This document shows positions 15,010 through 23,509 of a DNA stretch of 64,000 nt, one piece after another. Position 1 is the first letter of the stretch. The number at the start of each line of letters is the position of its first letter. The position numbers were made by a program, and so were the translations under genes. Location: the NCBI GenBank assembly GCA_016234445.1, contig JACRBT010000019.1:49851-113850 (forward strand), in the 5' to 3' direction. The stretch is from Chloroflexota bacterium (lineage in GTDB: Bacteria; Chloroflexota; Dehalococcoidia; Tepidiformales; Tepidiformaceae). The notes beneath the pieces were generated by a model, which had not been told where the DNA came from, did not search any database, and saw only the letters and a program-made list of their open reading frames with translations.

Positions 15010-17148
15010 CTACAGGTTCGCCTTGAAGTAGTCCACGAGGCGGCGCTCCTGGTATTCGAGGCCCTTCGCTTCCCGGGGCATGTGGCGCTCTTCCGGGAAG
15101 AGGACGAGGTCGTAGGCCTTCTGGGCGGCGGTGAGCGCGGTGATCAGGCGGGCGGTGTGACGGAAGTGGACGTTCTCGTCGATGCCGCCGTGGACGAGGA
15201 GGAGCTTCCCTTCGAGGCGGTCGACATGGGAGAGGACGGAGCTTTCGCGGTAGCCGCCGGGGTTCTCTTCCGGGGTGCCCATGTAGCGCTCGGTGTAGCC
15301 GGTGTCGTAGCCGTCCCAGTCGGTCACGGGGGCGCCGGCGACGCCGACCTTGAAGATGGCCGGTTCTTTCATCAGGCAGAGGCAGGTCATGTAGCCGCCG
15401 TAGCTCCAGCCGTAGACCCCAACGCGGCTGGCGTCGACGTGGGGCCAGGCGGAAACGTAGCGGACGGCGGCAGCCTGGTCGTCGACTTCGACGCTGCCCA
15501 TGGCGTGGTCGATGGGGGCTTCGAAGGCGAGGCCGCGGTTGGCGCTGCCGCGGTTGTCGACCTTGATGACGACGAAGCCTTCCTGTGCGAGGTACTGGGC
15601 GCGGAGGTCGACGGTCAGCGTCCAGTCGTCGGCGACGCGCTGGGCGTGGGGGCCGCCGTAGACCGAGACGATGAGCGGATAGCGGCGGCCAGGTTCGAGC
15701 ACGGGCGGGTTGTAGACGGCGCCGTGGAGGGTTGGGCCGCCGGCGAGCGGCACCTCGAAGAACGCCGGCGGGCGGAGCCCGAGCGGCGCGGCGTCAGCCT
15801 CGGGCGACTCGTGGAGCATGGCGACCAGGCTGCCGTCGATCCGGCGGATGGCGACGCGTGGCGAGCGTTCGAGCGAGCTCCAGCGGTCGATGAAGTGGCC
15901 GCCATCGCGGGAGACGGTGCAGTCGTGCCACCCGGGCTCGGCGGTGAGGCGGCTCATGTCGCCGGTGTCGAGCGCCACGGCGTAGAGGTGGCGCTCGCGG
16001 GGGCCCTCGCGGGTGCCGATGACGTAGGCGATCCGCCGGGGTTCGTCGACGCCTGCGACGGAGGTCACCATCCAGTCGCCGAAGGTCAGCTGGCGCACCA
16101 GGCGGCCGGTGGCGTCGTGAAGCGACAGGTGGCGGAAGCCGGACTCTTCGGACGACCAGAGAAACTCCCCGGATTCGAGGTACCGGAGGTCGTGGTGGAG
16201 GTTGATCCAGGGTTGACGGCGTTCGTCGAGGAGGGTCCGGGAAGAGCCGGTCTCGCCGTTGAAGCTGAGGAGTTGGAGCGACTCCTGGTCCCGCGAGAGA
16301 AGCTGGGCGGTGAGGACGTTGCCGGGGCGCCAGGCGACGCGGGCGAGGTACACGTCCGGGTCCTGCCCGAGGTCCATCCAGGTGATGCCGCCGGTGGCCA
16401 CATCGGCGACACCCAGGCGGACGTGGGCGTTCGGCTTGCCCGCGAAGGGATAGCGGTGCTCCTCGACGTCGATGGTGTCCTTGCCCTGGTGGACGATGGC
16501 GTACTTCGGGACATGGCGGCTGTCGGCCTCGACGAAGGCGATGCGGGAGCCGTCCGGGCTCCACCAGAAGCCGCGGTCCTGGTCGAGCTCCTCCTGGGCG
16601 ATGAACTCGGCGAGGCCGTTGGTGAGGCCGTCTTCCGCGGTTTCGGTGAGCCTGCGGGGAGCGCCGCCGGCCAGCGACGCGACGAAAAGGTCGCCGCCGC
16701 GGACGAAAGCGACCTGCGTGCCGTCGTCGCTAAGGCGAGGGTCGAGGGCGCCATGCGTTTCCGGGAGCGTGAGCCAGGGGTCGTCGCCGGCACGGACCCG
16801 GATCCCGCTGGCGGAGGGCACGAGGAGGACCGGCCGGGGGGCATCCTTCGCGAAATGGTAGTCGGTGACGCCGAGCTCGCGGAGGCGCAGGCGTTCGCGG
16901 CGGAGTTCCTCTTCGCGGGAAATCTGCTCTTCTTCGACCGCCTGGGCGGAGGGCCCGGCGAGGATGGTGCGCTCGCCCGTGTCGATGTCGTATCGCCAGA
17001 GGCCGCGGACCAGCGAGCCCTCGGTGCTGAAGAGGTAGGTCACAGCGCGATCGCCGGGGGCGAAGCGGATATTGGCGGGGACGTTCATCCCCGGGCGGGG
17101 GAAGGTAGCCAGCTGTTCGATCGAGATGCGCTCGTAGGGCAGGGTCAC
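15010..17148 (-). CDS. S9 family prolyl peptidase (dipeptidyl-peptidase IV type)
   Basis: 712 residues from a GTG that overlaps the upstream stop (GTGA, 17145-17148); earlier in-frame starts lie inside the aminopeptidase gene. An N-terminal beta-propeller is followed by an alpha/beta-hydrolase domain with GWSYGGYMT (Ser about 582), VHGGIDENV (Asp about 657) and PEERHMP (His about 689), a complete catalytic triad. AEFIAQEELDQDRGFWW carries the double-Glu motif that binds the free N-terminus of substrates and resembles the DPP8/9 subgroup. It should cut Xaa-Pro dipeptides from peptide N-termini. There is no signal peptide, so it is probably cytoplasmic. It is coupled to the Xaa-Pro aminopeptidase, a matching activity. 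Confidence 0.88.
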   Translation of the reverse strand: MTLPYERISIEQLATFPRPGMNVPANIRFAPGDRAVTYLFSTEGSLVRGLWRYDIDTGERTILAGPSAQAVEEEQISREEELRRERLRLRELGVTDYHFAKDAPRPVLLVPSASGIRVRAGDDPWLTLPETHGALDPRLSDDGTQVAFVRGGDLFVASLAGGAPRRLTETAEDGLTNGLAEFIAQEELDQDRGFWWSPDGSRIAFVEADSRHVPKYAIVHQGKDTIDVEEHRYPFAGKPNAHVRLGVADVATGGITWMDLGQDPDVYLARVAWRPGNVLTAQLLSRDQESLQLLSFNGETGSSRTLLDERRQPWINLHHDLRYLESGEFLWSSEESGFRHLSLHDATGRLVRQLTFGDWMVTSVAGVDEPRRIAYVIGTREGPRERHLYAVALDTGDMSRLTAEPGWHDCTVSRDGGHFIDRWSSLERSPRVAIRRIDGSLVAMLHESPEADAAPLGLRPPAFFEVPLAGGPTLHGAVYNPPVLEPGRRYPLIVSVYGGPHAQRVADDWTLTVDLRAQYLAQEGFVVIKVDNRGSANRGLAFEAPIDHAMGSVEVDDQAAAVRYVSAWPHVDASRVGVYGWSYGGYMTCLCLMKEPAIFKVGVAGAPVTDWDGYDTGYTERYMGTPEENPGGYRESSVLSHVDRLEGKLLLVHGGIDENVHFRHTARLITALTAAQKAYDLVLFPEERHMPREAKGLEYQERRLVDYFKANL

Positions 17149-18530
17149 GCGAGCGCCTCCCGGCGGATGGCCTCGATCTCGGCGATGCTCTTGGGGATGG
17201 CGGCGGTGAGGACGCCGGCGCCAGCGTCGGTAACGAGCACGTCGTCCTCGATCCGGATGCCGCCGAGGTCGAGCATCGCGTCGACGCGTTCCCAGGCGAC
17301 GGCGTCGGCAAAGGCGGCGCGGCGGGCGGGGTCGGTGAGGAGCGCGCGAATGAAGTAGACGCCCGGTTCGATGGTGACGACATAGCCGGGCTGGAGGGGC
17401 AGGTCGGCGCGGAGCCACTTGAGCCCGAAGCGGTCGCTGGGCTGGCGGCCGGCGAGGCAACCGCCGGCATCGTGCGTGGAGAGCCCGAGCATGTGGCCCA
17501 GGCCGTGGGGGAAGAAGAGGGCGTGGACGTCGCGGTCGACGAGGTCGTGGGGGTTCCCGCGAAGGATCCCGAGGTCGACGAGGCCAGCGGCAAGGGTGTT
17601 GGCGGCGCCGAGGTGGAGGTCCTTGAACTCGACGCCGGGGCGGACGCCGGCGATGGCCTCGGCCTGGACCTGAAGGACGAGCGCATAGAGGTCGCGATGG
17701 ACTCCCTCGAAGCGCTGCCCGACGGGGTAGGTGCGGGTGACGTCGCTGGCGTACTGCTGCCATTCGGCGCCGGCATCCACGAGGACGAGTTCGCCGTCGC
17801 GCATGGGTTTGGGCGACGGCGCGAAGTGGAGGACGGCGCCGTTCGGCCCGGAGCCAACGAGGGAGCTGTAGGCCGTACGCAGGGCGCCTTCACGGAAAAA
17901 CTCGGCTTCGATTTCGACCTGGAGCTGGCGTTCGGTGATGCCCGCGCGCGCGAGGCGCATGCCTGCCAGGTGGCCCCGGCGGCTGGCCTGGGCCGCGAGC
18001 CGCATGTGTTCGAGCTCGTCCGGGGCCTTGGCCCGGCGCGATTCCGAGACGGACAGGCTGAGGAGGGCGCTCAGTTCCTCGTCGACGTCGAGTTCGAGGT
18101 GGTCGAAGCTGGCGAGCCCGTAGCCGCGAGGGTCGGTAAGGAGGTCGCGGTTCCCGATGATGGCGATGGGTTCTCCGCGGCGACGTTCGAGCCATTGGCC
18201 CAGCGCGGCCAGCGGGAGGACGCGGTCGAGCCCGGTCTTCGCGGCGGTCTCTTCGAGGGGTTCGCCGGCGCCGGTCCAGACGACTTCGTCTTCGCCGGGG
18301 ACGTGGGCGAAGAGGGTCCACCCGGCGCCGGGGTCGAAGGCGAGGACGCCGGCGGGCGCCGATGCCCCCGCGAGGTAGGCGTGCTCCGGGTGGGGGTGGA
18401 ATTCGTGGAACTGGTCGGTGCCGGCGACGGGCAGCATGAGCCCGGCGGGGACGAGCACGGCGCCGCGGGAGATGGCCCAGGCGCGGGCCGTCTCTTCGCG
18501 GCGCTGGTTGAGGGCTTGAGCGTGGTCCAC
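17145..18530 (-). CDS. Xaa-Pro aminopeptidase (M24B family)
   Basis: 461 residues. The pita-bread fold metal ligands are in place: VLVDAGAEWQQYASDVTRTY (two Asp), PHGLGHMLGLSTHDAGG (His), TIEPGVYF (Glu) and IRIEDDVLVT (Glu). The N-terminal 170 residues form the creatinase-like domain. It removes the N-terminal residue from peptides with proline in second position, using two metal ions, in the cytoplasm. It is translationally coupled to the DPP-like peptidase downstream (GTGA overlap) and sits 34 bases after the WYL regulator. Together they look like a proline-peptide utilisation unit. Confidence 0.9.
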   Translation of the reverse strand: MDHAQALNQRREETARAWAISRGAVLVPAGLMLPVAGTDQFHEFHPHPEHAYLAGASAPAGVLAFDPGAGWTLFAHVPGEDEVVWTGAGEPLEETAAKTGLDRVLPLAALGQWLERRRGEPIAIIGNRDLLTDPRGYGLASFDHLELDVDEELSALLSLSVSESRRAKAPDELEHMRLAAQASRRGHLAGMRLARAGITERQLQVEIEAEFFREGALRTAYSSLVGSGPNGAVLHFAPSPKPMRDGELVLVDAGAEWQQYASDVTRTYPVGQRFEGVHRDLYALVLQVQAEAIAGVRPGVEFKDLHLGAANTLAAGLVDLGILRGNPHDLVDRDVHALFFPHGLGHMLGLSTHDAGGCLAGRQPSDRFGLKWLRADLPLQPGYVVTIEPGVYFIRALLTDPARRAAFADAVAWERVDAMLDLGGIRIEDDVLVTDAGAGVLTAAIPKSIAEIEAIRREALA

Positions 18531-18564
18531 GCGGCCAGTCTAGCGGAGAGCGGCCGGGGGATCT

Positions 18565-19551
18565 TCAGGGCGAGGCGTCGTAGAGCGCGGCGGCCTGGCG
18601 CAGGGAAGCCGCGACCTCGGCGACGAGCTCGGGCGGTTCGACGGCGCGGGCCATGTGGCCCCAACTCCGGACCCATGGCGTGAACTCGAGGAGGCTGGGC
18701 AGCATGAGCTCCAGGCGGACGCCGCCGCCGGGAAGGTCCGTGAGCGACTGCCGCGGGTGCCAGTGGGTCTCGCGGACGCGGGCGGCGACTTCGGGTGAGA
18801 ACTCGACGGCTACCTTGTACTGGTCGCCGCCAAAGACGACGCCCCAGCTGCGGTTGAGCAGCTCCATGACCTCGGCGGCGCCGGCGTGGTCGGGAGCGGC
18901 TTCGAAGACCTCGTCGGTAAGTTCGGCGCGGAGGATGCGGTCGAGCTTGAAGGTGCGCACGGTCTGGTGGGCGTGGCTGTAGCCGATGACGTAAGTGGCG
19001 GCGCCGGTGGTGCTGGGTTCGAGGAGGTAGGGGTCGAGGTCAGCTTCGCCGGGGCCCTTCTTGCGCTGGGAGCGATAGGTGATGTGGACCGTGCGCGATT
19101 CGGCCCAGGCCTCGGTGAGGGTGCGGAGGATTTCCATGAGGTGGCGGTCGAGGGGCCTGGTCTTGAGCACGATGACGGTGGCGCGGACGTAGCGAGCGAT
19201 CGTCTCGGGGAGGGCGTCGGCGATCTTTTCCATCGCGGAGATGGCGTCGGAGTCGCGTTCGTCGGAGTAGCGGAGGAAGAGGCGGGTGGCGAGGAAGATG
19301 GAGCGAGCCTCATGGAGCGTGAGCCGGACGGGAGTAAGCGCGGTGCTCCCGGGCATGACCTGGTAGCGCCCCGCCGTCTGGAGGATGGGGATGTTGAGGT
19401 CGCTCTGCATATCGAGGATGTCACGCTGGATGCTCCGGGAGCTGACACCCAGCTGGCGAGCAAGCTCGACGGAGGTGTAGCCCTGGAGGCGCGTGCGGAG
19501 GAGGCGCTCGATCTCCAGGAGGCGGGTCGACCTCCGGGACTGCTGAGACAT
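18565..19551 (-). CDS. WYL domain transcriptional regulator
   Basis: 328 residues from the ATG at 19551, preceded by AAAGGTGG; a longer in-frame extension upstream is not needed. The N-terminal winged helix (LLEIERLLRTRLQGYTSVEL, then SSRSIQRDILDMQ) is of the DeoR-like HTH type. The C-terminal two thirds form the WYL ligand-binding region (LDPYLLEPSTTGAATYVIGY, HAHQTVRTFKLDRI) plus the WCX-type tail. WYL regulators sense nucleotides or other small ligands and usually control adjacent genes. It is first in a minus-strand run with two prolyl peptidases and a sulfurtransferase, and diverges from the DUF3090-pfk side. Palindromes upstream are candidate binding sites. Confidence 0.88.
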   Translation of the reverse strand: MSQQSRRSTRLLEIERLLRTRLQGYTSVELARQLGVSSRSIQRDILDMQSDLNIPILQTAGRYQVMPGSTALTPVRLTLHEARSIFLATRLFLRYSDERDSDAISAMEKIADALPETIARYVRATVIVLKTRPLDRHLMEILRTLTEAWAESRTVHITYRSQRKKGPGEADLDPYLLEPSTTGAATYVIGYSHAHQTVRTFKLDRILRAELTDEVFEAAPDHAGAAEVMELLNRSWGVVFGGDQYKVAVEFSPEVAARVRETHWHPRQSLTDLPGGGVRLELMLPSLLEFTPWVRSWGHMARAVEPPELVAEVAASLRQAAALYDASP

Positions 19552-19620
19552 GGACCACCACCTTTTGTTTTCCCAGGGGACCCGCTCTTTCCCGTGGGCA
19601 GTCAAGACTAACGGAAGGGT

Positions 19621-19659
19621 GCGACACCTCTTGTCGCGAAACTCTCGCGAGAATGAAAT
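19621..19659. promoter_or_regulatory. Overlapping palindromes and a plus-strand promoter between the WYL gene and DUF3090
   Basis: Two overlapping inverted repeats are visible: GCGACA-N5-TGTCGC (19621-19637) and TCGCGA-N5-TCGCGA (19634-19650). On the plus strand TTGTCG (19631-19636), a 17-base spacer and TGAAAT (19654-19659) form a plausible promoter whose spacer holds the second repeat. A repressor bound there would block transcription. The divergent WYL regulator is the natural candidate, but this is inference. Confidence 0.45.
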
Positions 19660-19737
19660 TGTTTGAACACCGTGCACGGTGGGGATTCCTGGGGCGCCGG
19701 CGGGACGGGAAAACGGCGCTCGCTTACGATTGGGGCG

Positions 19738-20253
19738 ATGGCAGAACTGCGCGAGCTGGGCCCGGTCCACCACATTTCACCGGAGGCGATCGGGCAGCCG
19801 GGCCAACGGCGGTTTCGCCTCCGGGCGCTTACGCGGGGCGGAGATTCGACGTCGCTGTGGCTGGAAAAGGAACAGCTCTCGGCCCTGGGCGACGCGATCG
19901 AGACGGTCCTGAACGCGGAGGAATACCGCTACCTGCGGCCGCCGCTGGACGACGTGGAGCCGGCGCCGTCGTTCCCGTTGTCGGCGGACTACGACTTCCG
20001 GATCGCCCAGCTTTCGATGGGGCTGAACCGCGAGAAGCAGCGGGTCGTGCTGATGGCGGCGGAGACCGCGAACCCGGACGAACCGGGGACGGCGATCTCC
20101 GTGGAGTTCGACTACCGGCAGGCCCACGAACTGCGCGACGAAATCACCCGGGTCGTGGCGTCCGGGCGGCCACCGTGCCCGCTCTGCGGTGGGCCACTCG
20201 ACCCGCAGGGGCATGTCTGCCCGCGGACCAACGGGCACCACGCGAAGGAATGA
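19738..20253 (+). CDS. DUF3090 family protein with C-terminal zinc-binding motif
   Basis: 171 residues. It begins ELGPVHHISPEAIGQPGQRR, the conserved opening of DUF3090, and ends with a zinc-ribbon-like CPLCGGPLDPQGHVC. In actinobacteria the family often lies beside a histidine phosphatase and an SCO1664-type kinase-like protein; here the neighbour is phosphofructokinase. The biochemical role is not established. The ATG at 19738 is chosen because the conserved region begins there. TACGAT (19725-19730) lies 7 bases before it, suggesting a leaderless transcript in addition to the promoter further upstream. Confidence 0.82.
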   Translation: MAELRELGPVHHISPEAIGQPGQRRFRLRALTRGGDSTSLWLEKEQLSALGDAIETVLNAEEYRYLRPPLDDVEPAPSFPLSADYDFRIAQLSMGLNREKQRVVLMAAETANPDEPGTAISVEFDYRQAHELRDEITRVVASGRPPCPLCGGPLDPQGHVCPRTNGHHAKE

Positions 20254-20317
20254 TGTCCGGCCGGCCCCACCCGGCGGCGGTTGCGCCTCGAGCGATAAGG
20301 TGGGCAGAGTGAGTCCG

Positions 20318-21289
20318 ATGAAGCGAATCGGGATCCTGACGAGCGGCGGCGATGCGCCGGGGATGAACGCGGCCATCCGCGCCGCGGTACGCACCGCCAC
20401 GGGCCTCGGGATCGAGACGCTCGGCTACATCGACGGCTTCGAAGGGTTCGCCACGCGGCGGATCATGCCGCTGGACGACCGGGCCGTGGGGAACCAGGTG
20501 CAGCACGGGGGGACGTTCATCGGGACTTCGCGGTACGCCCCGTTCCTCGACGCCGACGTGCGGGCGAGGGCGGTCCGCCAGATGCACCACGACGAGGTCG
20601 ACGCGCTTGTGGTCATCGGCGGCGACGGGAGCTTCCGGGGGGCACTGGCGCTCCAGGCGGAACACGGAGTCGCGGTCGCCGGGATCCCGGGGACGATCGA
20701 CAACGACGTCTACGGGACGGACCACACCATCGGGTTCGACACGGCGGTCAACACGGCGGTGCTGGCGATCGACCACCTGCGCGACACGAGCGAATCCACG
20801 GGGATGATGTTCTTCGTCGAGGTCATGGGGCGGACGAGTGGGGCGATTGCGCTGCACACGGCCGTCGCTGCCGGCGCGGCGGGCGTGCTAGTGCCGGAGG
20901 ATCACTCCGACATCGTCGAGCTGGTCGAGCGGCTGAAGGAGTCGCATTCGCGGGCGAAGCGCAGCCACATCATCGTCGTGGCCGAAGCAGGGTCCCCGGG
21001 CGGCGCCTTCGAGGTCGCGAAGCGGGTGAGCGAGCTGCTCGACCACCCCTACCGGGTCGTGGTGCTCGGGCACATCCAGCGAGGCGGACGCCCGACCGCG
21101 CGGGACCGGATCGTGGCGGCGCAGTCGGGGGCGCTGGCGGTCGAATCGCTGGCCGCGGGGCGGACCGGGATGATGATCGGGATCCAGGGCGGGCGGCCGG
21201 TGGAGGTGCCCCTGGAGGCGGTGGTCGCTGGCGCACACCCGGCGGCGCAAGAGGACCTGCTCCGGCTGGCCCAGCAGCTCTCGGGCTGA
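20318..21289 (+). CDS. pfkA: 6-phosphofructokinase (ATP-dependent type)
   Basis: 323 residues from the ATG that opens KRIGILTSGGDAPGMNAAIR. Group A PFK motifs are complete: VVIGGDGSFRGA (GGDGS indicates ATP rather than pyrophosphate as donor), GIPGTIDND with the catalytic Asp, EVMGRTSGAIAL, and HIQRGGRPTARDR. It phosphorylates fructose 6-phosphate in glycolysis. A GTG at 20309 in the same frame lies exactly 7 bases after TAAGGT (20296-20301), so a leaderless start three residues earlier is a real alternative. Confidence 0.93.
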   Translation: MKRIGILTSGGDAPGMNAAIRAAVRTATGLGIETLGYIDGFEGFATRRIMPLDDRAVGNQVQHGGTFIGTSRYAPFLDADVRARAVRQMHHDEVDALVVIGGDGSFRGALALQAEHGVAVAGIPGTIDNDVYGTDHTIGFDTAVNTAVLAIDHLRDTSESTGMMFFVEVMGRTSGAIALHTAVAAGAAGVLVPEDHSDIVELVERLKESHSRAKRSHIIVVAEAGSPGGAFEVAKRVSELLDHPYRVVVLGHIQRGGRPTARDRIVAAQSGALAVESLAAGRTGMMIGIQGGRPVEVPLEAVVAGAHPAAQEDLLRLAQQLSG

Positions 21290-21344
21290 ACCGCTTCCGG
21301 AAGCGCCGGGCTAGAATTGCCGCATCGATGCCGGGAGGGGACTG

Positions 21345-21818
21345 ATGCCGATGCCCGCCGTGGGAGACGCCGCGCCGCCGTTGGAACTGCCCGACCAGCA
21401 CGGGAACACCATCCGGCTGGCTGACCTCGCCGGGAAGTGGGTCGTGCTCTACTTCTACCCGAAGGACGACACGGCAGGCTGCACGAAGGAAGCCTGCAGC
21501 TTTCGCGACCAGGAAGCCGCAATCGCTGCCGCCGGGGCGCGGGTGCTCGGCGTCAGCGGCGACTCGGTGGCCTCGCACGGGAAGTTCGCGGCGAAGTACA
21601 GCCTGCCCTTCTCGCTGCTCGCCGATGCGGGGAACGCGGTGGCGCGGGCCTACGGCGCCTTCGGGCCGAAGAGCATGTACGGGCGCAGCTACGAGGGGGT
21701 CCTCCGGTCGACCTTCGTCATCGATCCGGGCGGCCGGGTCGCACACGCGTGGACGACGGTGAAGGTCGCGACCCACGGCGCGGACGTCCTCGCCTGGCTG
21801 CGGGAACACGCGGCGTGA
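21345..21818 (+). CDS. bcp: Thioredoxin-dependent peroxiredoxin (BCP/PrxQ type)
   Basis: 157 residues. The fold begins VGDAAPPLELPDQHGNTIRL and contains DDTAGCTKEACSFRD, placing the peroxidatic Cys at 46 and the resolving Cys at 51, the spacing of the BCP/PrxQ class. It reduces peroxides with electrons from thioredoxin in the cytoplasm. A -10-like TAGAAT lies at 21312-21317. An upstream ATG (21328) opens a five-codon frame containing the GGGAGGGG binding site and ends in TGATG, overlapping this start. Its stop overlaps the GGT start by GTGA. A perfect 14-base palindrome (CGCTTCCGGAAGCG, 21292-21305) follows pfkA. Confidence 0.93.
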   Translation: MPMPAVGDAAPPLELPDQHGNTIRLADLAGKWVVLYFYPKDDTAGCTKEACSFRDQEAAIAAAGARVLGVSGDSVASHGKFAAKYSLPFSLLADAGNAVARAYGAFGPKSMYGRSYEGVLRSTFVIDPGGRVAHAWTTVKVATHGADVLAWLREHAA

Positions 21819-23425
21819 CGGCGACGTTTCCCCTGCGGGGTACCGCCTGGGGCCCGAATGGCTGCGCCGCCGCCGACCATCCGCTCGCGGCCTCGGCGGG
21901 GCTTGCCATACTCAAGGCGGGCGGGAGCGCGGCCGACGCGGCAGTGGCGATGGCGGCGGTGATGGTGGTGGTCCAACCGCAGTTCAGCAACGTTGGGGGC
22001 GACATGTTCGCGCTCACGTTCACGGGGGCGAGCGGGCGCGTGGAGGCGCTGAACAGCTCCGGGCCGGCGCCTTTCGCCGCCCGCGCGGACGACTACCGGG
22101 CGCTCGGGGGGATACCCTCCACGGGGCCGCTGGCAGTGACCGTGCCGGGATGCGTCGACGGCTGGTGGAAGCTCCACGAGCGGCATGGGCGTCTGCCGTG
22201 GGCGGGCCTTTTCGAAGCGTCGATCGGATACGCGGCAGAGGGCTTCCCGGCTTCGCGCGGCCTGGCGCTGGCGGTGGCGCGCGGGCGGGAGCGGATCTAC
22301 CCATCGGCCTACTTCAAGGAGATTTTCGGGCTTGTGTCGGGAGAGGGCGGTCAGCGAGTCGTGCAGCCGGACCTCGCCGCGACGCTCCAGGCCGTCGCTG
22401 GCGGGGGCGCCGACGCCTTCTACAGCGGGCCAATCGGCGGCCTTTGCCGGGAGGCGCTGAACGGGCGGGGCGCCAGCTTCACGCCGGGAGACTGGCAGGC
22501 ACCCGGGCGCTGGGGCGAGGCGCTTTCGGTGGAGTTCGCGGGGTACCGGGTCCACTCGCAGCCGCCGCCATCCCAGGGGTACGCACTGCTGCTCGCCTGC
22601 CGCCTGTACGAACACCTCCTGGCGGGCGATGACGGCAAGACGCCGGAAGCCGTCCTCCAGATGCGGGCTTCGGCCGCCGCCTTCACGCACCGTTCCCGTT
22701 TCGCCGCCGACCCCGACCGGGGCCAGTTCGACGCGGCCAGCCACCTCCAGCCTTCGCGGGCGGGAGAGATCCTCGCGGTCGCCACGGGCGGTGGCGGGGC
22801 TGCCCCGCGCGACGGCGACACCACCTACATGCTCGCGGTCGACGGCGACGGGAACGCGGTCTCGCTGATCCAGTCGATCTTCCAGCCGTGGGGAAGCGGG
22901 GTCATGGTCCCGGGCGCGGGGATCGTCCTCAACAACCGGATGTGCGGGTTCACGCTCGAACGGGGACACCCGAACGAACTGGAGGGAGGCCGCCGCCCCA
23001 ACCACACGCTCCACTGCTACCTGGTCACGGTCGACCCCCCGCCGTTGCTCCCGCTGGCGGCGAAGATGGGCGAGCCGGCACACGCGGCGGCGTTGCGGGT
23101 CGTTGGGGGGACGCCCGGGGCCGACCGGCAGGTGCAGACGAACCTCCAACTGCTCGACCGGCTGCTGCGCCACGGCGAGGACCCCCAGGCCGCGCTGGAC
23201 GCACCGCGATGGTCGATCGGCAACCCCGCGGGCGATGGGAGCGCCGTCGAAGTCGAGACCCGGGAGCCGGACACCCTCGGCGAGGCCTTCCGTACCGCGG
23301 GGCACGAGGTTCGGCCCCAGGGACACTTCGGGGAGACGGGGAAGGCGTACGTGGCAGTGACGGGCCCGGCGGGCATTGGCGCTGCCGCCGACCTCCGCGG
23401 TGAGGGGCAGGCGCTGGTCTACTGA
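21815..23425 (+). CDS. Gamma-glutamyltransferase family Ntn-hydrolase
   Basis: 536 residues from a GTG overlapping the bcp stop. The family landmarks are AAADHPLAASAGLAILKAGG at the N-terminus, FSNVGGDMFAL, and the autocleavage/nucleophile site DGDTTYMLAVDGDGNAVSLI with the predicted catalytic Thr at 336. The proenzyme self-cleaves before this Thr into large and small subunits. Members transfer or hydrolyse gamma-glutamyl groups from glutathione and similar peptides; some are acylases. No signal peptide is visible, unlike periplasmic GGT, so a cytoplasmic role is likely. It fits the peptide-scavenging theme of the neighbours. Confidence 0.88.
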   Translation: MTATFPLRGTAWGPNGCAAADHPLAASAGLAILKAGGSAADAAVAMAAVMVVVQPQFSNVGGDMFALTFTGASGRVEALNSSGPAPFAARADDYRALGGIPSTGPLAVTVPGCVDGWWKLHERHGRLPWAGLFEASIGYAAEGFPASRGLALAVARGRERIYPSAYFKEIFGLVSGEGGQRVVQPDLAATLQAVAGGGADAFYSGPIGGLCREALNGRGASFTPGDWQAPGRWGEALSVEFAGYRVHSQPPPSQGYALLLACRLYEHLLAGDDGKTPEAVLQMRASAAAFTHRSRFAADPDRGQFDAASHLQPSRAGEILAVATGGGGAAPRDGDTTYMLAVDGDGNAVSLIQSIFQPWGSGVMVPGAGIVLNNRMCGFTLERGHPNELEGGRRPNHTLHCYLVTVDPPPLLPLAAKMGEPAHAAALRVVGGTPGADRQVQTNLQLLDRLLRHGEDPQAALDAPRWSIGNPAGDGSAVEVETREPDTLGEAFRTAGHEVRPQGHFGETGKAYVAVTGPAGIGAAADLRGEGQALVY

Positions 23426-23480
23426 CCGGCTACGGCCCCCCAATCGCTCCTAGGGTGATGCGCCGATACCATTTCGCGCG

Positions 23481-23496
23481 CCACGTATCGACGTGG
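23481..23496. repeat. Inverted repeat upstream of the M1 aminopeptidase
   Basis: CCACGT-ATCG-ACGTGG, perfect 6-base arms with a 4-base centre, ends 13 bases before the ATG at 23510. It could be an operator or a small leader hairpin just ahead of the GGAGCGGAGACGAG binding site. Confidence 0.35.
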
Positions 23497-23509
23497 GAGC
23501 GGAGACGAG

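Noticed and set aside
14215..17358. A 1047-codon open frame on the plus strand opposite the sulfurtransferase and S9 peptidase genes
   Set aside because: Its translation is a Gly/Val/Asp/Ala/Glu-rich mirror of the real minus-strand genes, whose catalytic motifs are intact. High G+C third positions make long antisense frames common here.
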